DNA of 28,441 nucleotides, taken from Dyella_B sp035690825. GTDB lineage: Bacteria > Pseudomonadota > Gammaproteobacteria > Xanthomonadales > Rhodanobacteraceae. The position numbers and the translations under genes were made by a program. Location: positions 1 to 28,441 of the forward strand of contig NZ_JBQCHP010000003.1 in NCBI RefSeq assembly GCF_051954575.1, given 5' to 3'. A model generated the notes under the pieces. The model was not told where the DNA came from, did no database searches, and saw only the letters and a program-made list of their open reading frames with translations. Shown here one piece after another: positions 7,043-14,873 of the stretch (positions within the stretch are counted from its first letter, which is position 1; each line of letters starts with the position of its first letter).

Positions 7043-7806
7043 GTACGCTGCAAGCGATCCAGCAGCAGATGTTGGAAGCCGTGCTTGCTGCCAATAGCTC
7101 CGCGCTGCCGCCGATCCGCAGCGATGCCATTGCCGATGCGCACAGCAGGTTGGCCGTCTATCAGCACGGCTATCGCATCCGCCTGCGCGATGCGCTGAAG
7201 AACGAATTCGCCGGCTTGGAACGCATAGCCGGCCGCAGCTTCAATGCACTGCTGGATGCCTATGTGGAAACGCATCCGTCCGGCCACTACAACATTCGCT
7301 GGTACGGCGCGGGCCTGGCGAATTTTCTGCAAGGCGCGCATTCCGACCGCCCTCAATTGTCGGAAATGGCCCGGCTGGACTGGGCGATTTCCACCGTGTT
7401 CGACGCCGCCGACGAACCGAGCCTGGGTATCACCGAGCTCGCGGGCATTCCGCCCGATGCATGGGCCGGCCTGCGCCTGCTGCCGCAAGCCAACCTCCAC
7501 ACGCTGGATTGCGCGTACAACGTGGACGCTTTCCGGCGCGCAGCCGATCGCGGCGAAGCGCGCCCGCATCTGCGCCGCTACGCCAGGCCGCGCCGCCTCC
7601 TGGTGTGGCGCCAGGCCATGTCGGTGCATTACCGGCGAATGGACGCGGACGAATGGCAAGTCCTTGCGGCCGCCCGGCGCGGCGAAGCGTTTGCCACGCT
7701 GTGCGCCATCCTGGCCGAACGCCATGGCGAGACTGCCGCCATGGGCCGCATGGTGGCCTTGCTGCAGGCCTGGGCCAGCGCCGGGCTGCTGCGGGGCATA
7801 GGGTGA
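7039..7806 (+). CDS. bufC: BufC: DUF2063 partner protein
   Basis: A 255-residue cytoplasmic protein. The N-terminal DUF2063 domain (about 1-95) carries RLAVYQHGYRIRLRDALKNEF and THPSGHYNIRWYGAGLANFL. The C-terminal part has SVHYRRMDADEWQVLAAARRGEAFATLC, typical of the second domain. In described bufferin and HvfABC systems this protein pairs with the DUF692 oxidase and helps bind the precursor; that function is taken from the family. The ATG overlaps the bufB stop by four bases. The AraC-family gene starts 64 bases after the stop, so bufC is probably the last gene of the metallophore operon, although read-through is possible as no terminator was seen. Confidence 0.88.
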   Translation: MSTLQAIQQQMLEAVLAANSSALPPIRSDAIADAHSRLAVYQHGYRIRLRDALKNEFAGLERIAGRSFNALLDAYVETHPSGHYNIRWYGAGLANFLQGAHSDRPQLSEMARLDWAISTVFDAADEPSLGITELAGIPPDAWAGLRLLPQANLHTLDCAYNVDAFRRAADRGEARPHLRRYARPRRLLVWRQAMSVHYRRMDADEWQVLAAARRGEAFATLCAILAERHGETAAMGRMVALLQAWASAGLLRGIG

Positions 7807-7870
7807 TGTAACCGCCGCCGCACTTCCCGCGAATAGCTGGCATAGCGTTCCGCCATGGAAGTGTCGCCAC

Positions 7871-8815
7871 ATGTACATAGAGCACGTCTGCAGCTTTGCC
7901 AGCGACCCGTGTCCGCCGCGGCTGGAACCGGCCCTGGAAGCTCTGCTCAATCAGTCAATGCTGCGGGTCGAGGTGATGGACGAGCTGTGGCAATGCGGCT
8001 CCCGCTTCTTCGACGAACCGCGCCTCAACTATGGCGTGTTTCATCTGATCGGGGTCGGCCAATGCGAGGTGGTGAGTGACGCGCTGGGCGAACCTTTGCT
8101 GCTGGAACCCGGCGACCTGGTGGTGTTCCCGCATGGCGATGCACATCGCCTGCGCGCGGCGCCGACCGGCGACGCTCCCATCACCCGCATGATCTGCGGC
8201 GAGCTGCATTTTTCCAGCCATACCCAGCATCCGCTCAAGCACGCCCTGCCCGCCTGTTTCGTGGTTCGCGCCACCCAGGCCAATGGCTTGTTCCGCAACC
8301 TGTCGGCCATGATGATCGGCATGACCGGCGCCGGCGTGCCCGGCCGCCAGGTGCTGCTCAACAAGCTGGCCGACACGCTGTTCACGCTGGCGATCTGCGA
8401 CTACGCGCAGCGTCACGCCGACCGGCGCGGCCTGTTCACTGCTCTCACCGACGTGCGCATCTGCAAGGTACTGCAGGCCGTGCACGACCGCCCCGGCGAT
8501 CCCTGGACCATGCAGGCGATGGCCTCGCTGGCATGCATGTCGCGCTCGGCCTTCGCCGAACGCTTCGCGCAGCTGATGAAGATGCCGCCCATGCAATACG
8601 TCACCCAGTGGCGCGTCAGCGTGGCAGAACGCCTGCTACACGACCGCCAACTCTCGGTCGCCGCCATCGCCGAACAGCTGGGCTATCGCAGCGAGGCCGC
8701 GTTCCGCCGGCTGTTCAAACGGGTCAGCGGCATCTGTCCGGGCCGCATCCGCGCCGCCCGCCAGCAGGCTGGTATCCGGCCTGAACGGTGCCTGCCGCTG
8801 CGATCCGCCGCCTGA
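7871..8815 (+). CDS. AraC-family regulator with cupin sensor domain
   Basis: A 314-residue transcription factor. The N-terminal half (about 15-130) resembles the Cupin_6 sensor domain of AraC regulators, with LEPGDLVVFPHGDAHRLRAA. The C-terminal 90 residues contain two helix-turn-helix motifs, MASLACMSRSAFAERFAQL and IAEQLGYRSEAAFRRLFKR, then a short tail. ATG 7871 has GGAAG about ten bases upstream. Relatives with this architecture often control neighbouring oxidoreductases or membrane proteins, but no such gene is adjacent. It could govern the bufferin operon upstream or act elsewhere; sequence does not decide. Confidence 0.88.
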   Translation: MYIEHVCSFASDPCPPRLEPALEALLNQSMLRVEVMDELWQCGSRFFDEPRLNYGVFHLIGVGQCEVVSDALGEPLLLEPGDLVVFPHGDAHRLRAAPTGDAPITRMICGELHFSSHTQHPLKHALPACFVVRATQANGLFRNLSAMMIGMTGAGVPGRQVLLNKLADTLFTLAICDYAQRHADRRGLFTALTDVRICKVLQAVHDRPGDPWTMQAMASLACMSRSAFAERFAQLMKMPPMQYVTQWRVSVAERLLHDRQLSVAAIAEQLGYRSEAAFRRLFKRVSGICPGRIRAARQQAGIRPERCLPLRSAA

Positions 8816-8977
8816 CAGGGCCGGCGGTTGCAGCCGCTTCCCGGAAACGTGGCATCATCTCCCAAGGCGCGTTGAGAAACCGCTCAGACTGGTGCTGTCC
8901 CGCCGTGATTATTGAACGATCTGGTTTGTCTATCGGGCGGGCCCATCCACGGCGTGGCATTGAAGGAGATCAGCTGA

Positions 8978-9763
8978 ATGGCATCGTTTCGAGGCGACAG
9001 GGACGGCAACGCCAGCAGGACCGCTCGTCCCGCGCTTGTGCGGCGTCTTCGCAACGGCGTAGGGCCGATGGCCGCGCGCAACCTGCATGGGCACGTGGTG
9101 CAGGTGCTGGGGCAACGCATCGTCAGCGGGGCCATCAAGCAAGGTGAAGTGCTGCCGCCCGAAGCCACCATGGCCGAGGAAATGGAAGTCAGCCGCACCT
9201 CTCTGCGCGAGGCGATGAAGGTGCTCTCGGCCAAGGGCCTGGTGGAAGCGCGACCCAAGGTCGGCACACGCGTGCGCGATGCGCGCTTCTGGAGCCAGCT
9301 CGATGCAGATGTGCTCGCCTGGCGCTGTGCGTCGATGCCCACCGCGGACTTCGTGCAGAAGCTGTCGGAAATGCGCGAGATCATCGAACCGGCCGCGGCG
9401 GCGAGCGCGGCCAGCCATCGTACCGTGGCGCAGTTGAAACGCATGCAAACCGCGTTCGACGCCATGGAGGCCTCGCACGATCCGGAATCCTGGACCAGCG
9501 CCGACATCGACTTCCATGAAACGGTACTCGCGGCCACCGGCAACGAGCTGCTGATTTCGCTGTTCTCGGTGATCGAAACGGCGCTGAGCAGCTACTTCAC
9601 CATGTCCGCGCTCACCGCGGTCAACTTCAAGTATTCGCTGCCGCAGCATCGCGCGGTGCTGCAGGCCATTCGCGAGAAAGATGCCGAAGCGGCGCACAAG
9701 GCCATGCTCAAGGTGATTTCCGATACACGCGAGAACCTGAGCAACAAGCGCCGCAAAGCGTGA
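8978..9763 (+). CDS. FadR-family (GntR/FCD) regulator, DgoR-like, copy 1
   Basis: A 261-residue repressor-type protein. An N-terminal GntR winged helix (about 40-105) contains LPPEATMAEEMEVSRTSLREAM and LSAKGLVEARPKVGTRV. The C-terminal FCD ligand-binding domain has the metal-site features FHETVLAATGNELL and SLPQHRAVLQAI. The start at 8978 has a strong AAGGAG (8963-8968) nine bases away, so the 30-residue basic N-terminal extension before MAARNLHGH appears genuine; the second copy lacks it. Very similar to the regulator at 11404 throughout, including LDADVLAWRCASMPT and DFVQKL. By family and location it is likely to respond to galactonate or a related sugar acid and to control galM and/or the dgo operon. 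Confidence 0.9.
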   Translation: MASFRGDRDGNASRTARPALVRRLRNGVGPMAARNLHGHVVQVLGQRIVSGAIKQGEVLPPEATMAEEMEVSRTSLREAMKVLSAKGLVEARPKVGTRVRDARFWSQLDADVLAWRCASMPTADFVQKLSEMREIIEPAAAASAASHRTVAQLKRMQTAFDAMEASHDPESWTSADIDFHETVLAATGNELLISLFSVIETALSSYFTMSALTAVNFKYSLPQHRAVLQAIREKDAEAAHKAMLKVISDTRENLSNKRRKA

Positions 9764-9839
9764 ATGCCTACAAATTGAACTCAGCGTGCCGCTGCGATCC
9801 GCGCAAAGCGGTGGTTGAACACATGCGACCGCCAGAAAT

Positions 9840-9869
9840 AAAAAAAAGGAGCACCGCGAACGATGCTCC
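9840..9869 (-). terminator. Rho-independent terminator of the secreted galM
   Basis: On the minus strand GGAGCA (9869-9864) pairs with TGCTCC (9853-9848), with two further inner base pairs around a small loop, followed by a run of T (plus-strand A-run 9840-9847). It is about 70 bases after the galM stop and in the right orientation. Confidence 0.75.
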
Positions 9870-9939
9870 CGGGGGGAAGCGGAGGATGAGCTGATCGATC
9901 TGCGTACAGCGCATCCTGCGCGGCGCAGCTTCCGACGCT

Positions 9940-11088
9940 CTATTTCGCGGCCTGGTCGATGCCGAAACGGTAGACAATCACGTTGCGATAGGTTTCACCC
10001 GGCGCCAGCCGCGCCGAACCGAAATCCGGATGATGCGGCGTATCCGGAAACAACTGCGGCTCCAGCACGAACGCGTCGCCCTGGCGATAAATGTGATGAT
10101 CCTTGCCGACCGTGGTGCCATCGAGGAAATTGCCCGAATAGAACTGCAGGCCCGGCTTGCCCGACCACAGCGTCATGACGCGGCCCGATTGCGGATCTTC
10201 CACGCGCGCCACCACGCGCGGCTCGATTTCCTTGCGGCTGAGCACCCAGTTCATGTCATAGCCGTGGCCGAACAACAGCTGCTGCGAATGGCCGTCGCGG
10301 ATGTCGCGGCCGATCGGCTTGGCGGCGCGAAAATCGTACGGCGTGCCCGCCACCGGTGCGATCTGTCCGGTCGGAATCGCCGCCGCGTCGCTCACCGGCG
10401 TGATCGCATCGCCCGGAATCATCAGGGTTTGCTCCATCACCGTGCCGGAACCCTCGCCTGCAAGGTTCCAGTAGGTGTGATTGGACAGGTTGACGATGGT
10501 CGGCTTGTCGGTGGTGGCGACGTAGCTGATCTTGAGCTGGTTTTCGTCGCTCAGCGTATACGTGGCCTTGACCGTCAATGTACCGGGATAGCCTTGGTCG
10601 CCATCGGGGCTGACGTATTGCATCGTCACGCTCGGCGTGGGCCCTGCCTTCACGTCGAGTACCTTCCACACCTGCATGTCGAAACCCTTGGCTCCGCCGT
10701 GCAGGGCGTTCGGGCCTTCGTTCAAGCTCAAGTGATAGGTCTTGCCGTCCAGCTCGAACGTGCCCTTTGCGATGCGGTTCGCGTAGCGGCCGACGGTGGA
10801 GCCGAAATACTGGCGGCGATCGAGGTAACCCTGCAGCGTGTCGTAGCCCAGCACCACGTCGGCAAGCTTGCCGCTGCGATCGGGCACCAGCAGCGATTGC
10901 AAGGCGGCGCCATAGCTCATCACGCGCGCACGCATGCCGTGGCTATTGGTAAGCGTGACAATCTGCACGTCCTGGCCGTCTGCTGTGTGGCCAAACGACG
11001 CGCTGGTCGCCTGGCCGGCCGTAGCGGTCAACGGCAGCAACGCCGCCGTCACGATGGAACCGAGCAGGGCTAAAGATTTCAAGCACAT
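9940..11088 (-). CDS. galM: Secreted aldose 1-epimerase (galactose mutarotase)
   Basis: A 382-residue GalM-type beta-sandwich enzyme interconverting alpha and beta anomers of aldoses. Catalytic segments are visible: RYANRIAKGTFELDG, LNEGPNALHGG, LSNHTYWNLAGEG, LQFYSGNFLDG and VLEPQLFPDTPHHPDF. A Sec signal peptide covers about residues 1-24 (LALLGSIVTAALLPL then TATA/GQA), so it acts in the periplasm. Start choice is open: the ATG at 11088 abuts an AAGGGA with no spacing, while the TTG two codons later (11082) would be spaced six bases from it; both give the same signal peptide. It is transcribed away from the dgo operon, flanked by two FadR-type regulators. The second GalM at 22585 lacks a signal peptide, so the two serve different compartments. 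Confidence 0.92.
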   Translation of the reverse strand: MCLKSLALLGSIVTAALLPLTATAGQATSASFGHTADGQDVQIVTLTNSHGMRARVMSYGAALQSLLVPDRSGKLADVVLGYDTLQGYLDRRQYFGSTVGRYANRIAKGTFELDGKTYHLSLNEGPNALHGGAKGFDMQVWKVLDVKAGPTPSVTMQYVSPDGDQGYPGTLTVKATYTLSDENQLKISYVATTDKPTIVNLSNHTYWNLAGEGSGTVMEQTLMIPGDAITPVSDAAAIPTGQIAPVAGTPYDFRAAKPIGRDIRDGHSQQLLFGHGYDMNWVLSRKEIEPRVVARVEDPQSGRVMTLWSGKPGLQFYSGNFLDGTTVGKDHHIYRQGDAFVLEPQLFPDTPHHPDFGSARLAPGETYRNVIVYRFGIDQAAK

Positions 11089-11142
11089 TCCCTTATGAAA
11101 TCGAACGGCCATATGCCCTGTCGCGTCTGAGCATATTGTATG

Positions 11143-11185
11143 ATTATATAGATCGGCGGCTGCTGCAGCTTTATGCGCTGCAGCA
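11143..11185 (-). promoter_or_regulatory. galM promoter with overlapping dyad
   Basis: Minus-strand TATAAT, a perfect -10, lies at 11148-11143, about 55 bases before the galM start. A perfect inverted repeat, TGCTGCAGC and GCTGCAGCA (11161-11169 and 11177-11185, seven-base spacer), covers the place where the -35 should be, and no good -35 hexamer is visible. This suggests a regulated promoter. The dyad may bind one of the flanking FadR-type regulators, though it does not look like the usual TNGTNNNACNA FadR-class site. Confidence 0.45.
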
Positions 11186-11247
11186 TGACCGCCGAAGAAA
11201 ACCAGCGGGAACATGAAGATTGGGTTTCGCATATCCGGGGTGGCTTG

Positions 11248-11278
11248 TTGACGGGGTTGAAAACTCAGGCGTTATACG
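11248..11278 (+). promoter_or_regulatory. Candidate promoter of the regulator-dgo operon
   Basis: TTGACG (11248-11253), a five-of-six -35, is followed by TATACG (11273-11278), four of six to the -10, with a long 19-base spacer. A short dyad, GCACT/AGTGC (11351-11365), lies downstream near the 5' end of the regulator gene. Identified by eye; the non-ideal spacing would fit an activated or repressed promoter. Confidence 0.3.
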
Positions 11279-11403
11279 CGAGTGGGATGACAAACGCGCC
11301 ATCCGCTCCGCGCACTGCAACGTCCTGTGATCGGTGAACCATACGCAACAGCACTTTCGCAGTGCAACACGACCTTCTCTTTTCCGCACCGCCAAGAGAG
11401 CCG

Positions 11404-12117
11404 ATGAGAGTCGCCAGCGCCCGAAATTTGCACGGCCACGTCACCCAGCAACTGGGGGTGCGGATCGTGAGCGGCCAGCTCCAGCCGGGCGAAGTGCTGC
11501 CGCGTGAAGAAACCCTGGCCGAACAGATGCAAGTAAGCCGCACCGCACTGCGCGAGGCGATGCGTGTACTTTCCGCCAAGGGCCTGGTGGAGGCACGGCC
11601 GAAGGTCGGCACGCGCGTACGCGAGGAGCGCTACTGGCATCAGCTGGACGCCGACGTGCTGGCCTGGCGCTGCGCATCCATGCCGACGACGGATTTCGTG
11701 CAGAAGCTGGGACAGATGCGCGAAGTCTTCGAGCCGGCGGCCGCGGCGTTTGCGGCGCACCGCCGCGACGCCGCACAGCTCAAGCAACTGGAAACGGCCT
11801 ATCGCGCGATGGAAGCGGCGCGCAACACCGACGAATGGGCGCAGGCCGATCTGCAATTCCATGAAGCCGTACTGGTCGCCACCAACAACGAATTGATGAT
11901 CTCGCTGTTTTCCGTGGTGGAAACCGCCTTGGGTAGCTTCTTCGTGGAATCGGCGCGCAAGAGCGGCGACTTCAAGTATTCGCTGCCCTATCACCAGCAA
12001 GTGTGCGAGGCGATCCGCCAGAGCCAGCCCGAACTCGCACGCGATGCCATGCAGAAGATGATTGTCGATTCGCGCGCCAACATGAGCGGCAAACGCCGCA
12101 CGAGGAAATCCGCATGA
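11404..12117 (+). CDS. dgoR: FadR-family (GntR/FCD) regulator, DgoR-like, copy 2
   Basis: A 237-residue regulator and first gene of the galactonate operon. A GntR winged helix (LPREETLAEQMQVSRTALREAM, LSAKGLVEARPKVGTRV) precedes an FCD domain with QFHEAVLVATNNELMISLFS and LPYHQQVCEAI. The ATG at 11404 follows an AAGAGAG tract and gives an N-terminus (ARNLHGHV) matching the core of copy 1. A GTG at 11362 in frame would add 14 residues. Its stop overlaps the dgoK ATG, so the regulator is co-transcribed with the catabolic genes, as in the E. coli dgo operon where DgoR represses and galactonate relieves. Assignment as DgoR equivalent is by context and family. Confidence 0.88.
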   Translation: MRVASARNLHGHVTQQLGVRIVSGQLQPGEVLPREETLAEQMQVSRTALREAMRVLSAKGLVEARPKVGTRVREERYWHQLDADVLAWRCASMPTTDFVQKLGQMREVFEPAAAAFAAHRRDAAQLKQLETAYRAMEAARNTDEWAQADLQFHEAVLVATNNELMISLFSVVETALGSFFVESARKSGDFKYSLPYHQQVCEAIRQSQPELARDAMQKMIVDSRANMSGKRRTRKSA

Positions 12118-13070
12118 GCGCAGACGTTCGGCTGATCGGCCTGGATTGGGGCACCAGCAGCCTGCGTGCCTATCTCTATGATGCCAGCGGCATAGTCGTG
12201 GCCTCGCGCCAACGGGCTTGGGGCATTCGCCACTTGCCCGAAGGCGGGTTCACCGCAGCGTGGCAAGCCATTACGAAAGATTGGCCCGCATGCGTGGCGG
12301 TTGCCGCGGGCATGGTCGGCAGCCGGCAAGGCTGGCGCGAAGTACCTTATGTCGATGTACCGGCGGATGCGGCGAGCATTGCCCAAGGCATGCTGCGTAT
12401 CGAGGCACAGGCCGGCCGCGAACTGTGGATCGCCCCCGGCCTTTGCCGCAAGCAGCCGGCGGACGTGATGCGCGGCGAGGAAACGCAGATCATCGGCGCG
12501 CTCGCGCTGCATCCCGATTATCAGGCGAACGCGTGTTTCGTCTTGCCCGGTACGCACAGCAAATGGGCGACTGTCCTCGATGGCCGTATCGCCGCCTTCG
12601 ATACCGTGATGACGGGCGAGCTGTATGCGCTGCTCATGAAGCATTCCATTCTCGGCGCCGGGCTGCCCGCCGAAACCACACAGCCGTTCTCGCAGCATGC
12701 TTTCCTGCGCGGCCTGCATACCGTCAAGGAAAGTCGTGAGCAAGGTGTTTTCAGCCGGCTGTTCTCGACGCGTGCATTGATGCTTGCAGGCGAGCTGTCC
12801 GCCGAGGAAGTGCCGGATTTTCTTTCTGGCCTCATGATTGGCGAGGAATTTCGCATTGCACGCGCACGCGATCATGGCCGCGAAACGCCGCTATGCCTGA
12901 TCGGCGATGCCTCGCTGTGCCAGCGCTACATCGTGGCCGCGACGCATTTCGGTTACGCCGAGCCTACCGTCATCGATGACGCCGCGGCGCAAGGGCTGTG
13001 GCAACTGGCCTCGACCGCGGGACTGCTCGCGCAGGCACCCCTACATTCTTATTCCGGAGTAACAGCATGA
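12114..13070 (+). CDS. dgoK: 2-dehydro-3-deoxygalactonokinase
   Basis: A 318-residue cytoplasmic kinase of the DgoK family that phosphorylates 2-keto-3-deoxy-galactonate (KDGal) with ATP to KDPGal. Family features include the N-terminal phosphate-binding GLDWGTSSLRAYLYD, VAAGMVGSRQGWREVPYV, GEETQIIGAL, FVLPGTHSKWA, and DTVMTGELYALL. The ATG overlaps the regulator stop as ATGA with GAGGAAA just upstream. Length matches relatives (about 290-320). It is followed with a four-base overlap by dgoA, so kinase and aldolase are made together. Confidence 0.94.
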   Translation: MSADVRLIGLDWGTSSLRAYLYDASGIVVASRQRAWGIRHLPEGGFTAAWQAITKDWPACVAVAAGMVGSRQGWREVPYVDVPADAASIAQGMLRIEAQAGRELWIAPGLCRKQPADVMRGEETQIIGALALHPDYQANACFVLPGTHSKWATVLDGRIAAFDTVMTGELYALLMKHSILGAGLPAETTQPFSQHAFLRGLHTVKESREQGVFSRLFSTRALMLAGELSAEEVPDFLSGLMIGEEFRIARARDHGRETPLCLIGDASLCQRYIVAATHFGYAEPTVIDDAAAQGLWQLASTAGLLAQAPLHSYSGVTA

Positions 13071-13702
13071 TTCGCGCGTGGCTCGATTCCCTTCCCTTGG
13101 TGGCGATTCTGCGCGGCCTGCGGCCGGATGAAGCGCTCGACATCGGGCGTGCGCTCGTCGCCGAAAGCTTCAGCGTGATCGAAGTGCCGATGAATTCGCC
13201 CGAGCCGCTTCAAAGCATTCGCCTGTTGTCGGCGGAACTGGGCCAGCGCTGCCTGATCGGCGCCGGCACCGTGCTGCAGCCCGAGCAGGTATCACAGGTG
13301 GCTGCCGCAGGCGGCCGCCTGATCGTGATGCCGCACGCCGATACGCGCGTGATCGCCGCGGCCAAGCGCGAAGGCATGTACTGCGTTCCCGGCGTCGCCA
13401 CGCCCACCGAGGCGTTCGCCGCGATCCAGGCCGGCGCCGATGCAATCAAGCTGTTTCCGGCCGAAATGCTGACGCCCAGCGTGCTCAAGGCCTGGCGGGC
13501 GGTGCTGCCGCGCGACCTGGCGATGCTGCCGGTGGGCGGCATCACGCCGGAAACGATGGCCCCTTATATCGCCGCGGGCGCCAGTGGCTTCGGCCTCGGC
13601 TCCGCGCTTTACGCACCCGGCCGCAGCGCGGACGACGTCGGTCGCCGCGCTCGCGCCTTCACCCACGCCTGGAAGACCCTCGCTGAAGGAAACAACGCAT
13701 GA
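13067..13702 (+). CDS. dgoA: 2-dehydro-3-deoxy-6-phosphogalactonate aldolase
   Basis: A 211-residue class I aldolase of the KDPG/KDPGal family, cleaving KDPGal to pyruvate and glyceraldehyde 3-phosphate. The Schiff-base lysine is K128 in DAIKLFPAE; the general base is E39 in VIEVPMNSP; the phosphate-binding LPVGGITPE and GFGLGSALY loops are present. The N-terminal LPLVAILRGLRPDEAL is characteristic of DgoA rather than Eda. ATG 13067 overlaps the dgoK stop and has GGAGT at 13056-13060. In enterobacteria dgoA may be fused to dgoD in old annotations; here the two are separate with a four-base overlap. Confidence 0.94.
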   Translation: MIRAWLDSLPLVAILRGLRPDEALDIGRALVAESFSVIEVPMNSPEPLQSIRLLSAELGQRCLIGAGTVLQPEQVSQVAAAGGRLIVMPHADTRVIAAAKREGMYCVPGVATPTEAFAAIQAGADAIKLFPAEMLTPSVLKAWRAVLPRDLAMLPVGGITPETMAPYIAAGASGFGLGSALYAPGRSADDVGRRARAFTHAWKTLAEGNNA

Positions 13703-14847
13703 AGATCACCCGCCTGACCACCTTCCTCGTTCCGCCGCGCTGGCTGTTCGTACGTATCGACACCGATGAGGGCATCAGCGGCTGGGGCGAGCCGGTCGTG
13801 GAAGGTCGCGCGCATACCGTCGCGGCGGCTGTGGAGGAACTGTCCGATTACTTGGTCGGCAAGGATCCGAGCCACATCGAAGACCACTGGAACGTGATGT
13901 ACCGCGGCGGCTTCTATCGCGGCGGTCCGATCCTGATGAGCGCGATCGCCGGCATCGACCAGGCGCTGTGGGACATCAAGGGCAAGCATCTGGGCGTGCC
14001 GGTGCATGCGCTGCTCGGCGGGCCGGTGCGCGATCGCATTCGCGTGTATTCGTGGATCGGCGGCGATCGTCCGTCCGATACCGCACGCGCCGCAAAAGAA
14101 GCAGTCGCGCGTGGCTTCACCGCGGTAAAGATGAATGCCACCGAGGAAATGCATTTCGTCGACACGCACGCCAAGGTGTCGCGTGTGCTGGAAAACGTGC
14201 AGGCGGTGCGTGATGCGGTGGGGCCGGAAATCGGCCTGGGCCTGGATTTCCACGGCCGCGTGCACAAGCCGATGGCCAAGGTGCTGATGCGCGAACTGGT
14301 GCCGTTCAAGCTGATGTTCATCGAGGAGCCGGTGCTTTCCGATCATCTGGAATGCATTCCGGAACTGGCCTCGATTTCGCCCGCGCCGATCGCGCTGGGC
14401 GAGCGCCTGTATTCACGCTACGACTTCAAGCGCGTGTTCACCACCGGCGGCGTCGACATCATCCAGCCCGATCCGTCGCATTCGGGCGGCATCACCGAGA
14501 CACGCAAGATCGCAATGATGGCCGAAGCCTACGACGTGGCGCTCGCACTGCACTGTCCGCTGGGCCCGATCGCGCTGGCCGCCAACCTGCAGCTGGATGC
14601 GATGTGCCACAACGCCTTCATCCAGGAGCAGAGCCTGGGCATCCACTACAACGCCGGCAACGATCTGCTCGATTACATCACCGACCGTAGCGTATTCGCC
14701 TACGAAAACGGTTATGTTTCCATGCCGGGCGGCCCGGGGCTTGGCGTAGAAGTGAACGAAGCCTACGTGGCCGAGCGCGCGTCCGTGGGACACCGCTGGC
14801 GCAATCCGATCTGGCGTCACGACGACGGCAGTGTGGCCGAATGGTAA
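13699..14847 (+). CDS. dgoD: D-galactonate dehydratase
   Basis: A 382-residue enolase-superfamily enzyme dehydrating D-galactonate to 2-keto-3-deoxygalactonate. All signature residues fall at the positions known for the E. coli enzyme: metal ligands D183 (GLDFHG), E209 (MFIEEP) and E235 (ALGERL), and catalytic H185 and H285 (LALHCPLGP). Length is identical to E. coli DgoD, and the N-terminal MKITRLTTFLVPPRWLFVRI is typical. The ATG overlaps the dgoA stop, with GAAGGAAA upstream. This identification is the strongest support for the pathway being D-galactonate rather than L-arabinonate, which uses an IlvD-type dehydratase. Confidence 0.97.
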   Translation: MKITRLTTFLVPPRWLFVRIDTDEGISGWGEPVVEGRAHTVAAAVEELSDYLVGKDPSHIEDHWNVMYRGGFYRGGPILMSAIAGIDQALWDIKGKHLGVPVHALLGGPVRDRIRVYSWIGGDRPSDTARAAKEAVARGFTAVKMNATEEMHFVDTHAKVSRVLENVQAVRDAVGPEIGLGLDFHGRVHKPMAKVLMRELVPFKLMFIEEPVLSDHLECIPELASISPAPIALGERLYSRYDFKRVFTTGGVDIIQPDPSHSGGITETRKIAMMAEAYDVALALHCPLGPIALAANLQLDAMCHNAFIQEQSLGIHYNAGNDLLDYITDRSVFAYENGYVSMPGGPGLGVEVNEAYVAERASVGHRWRNPIWRHDDGSVAEW

Positions 14848-14873
14848 TTGCTGCAAAGAGACCCGACCTATCC

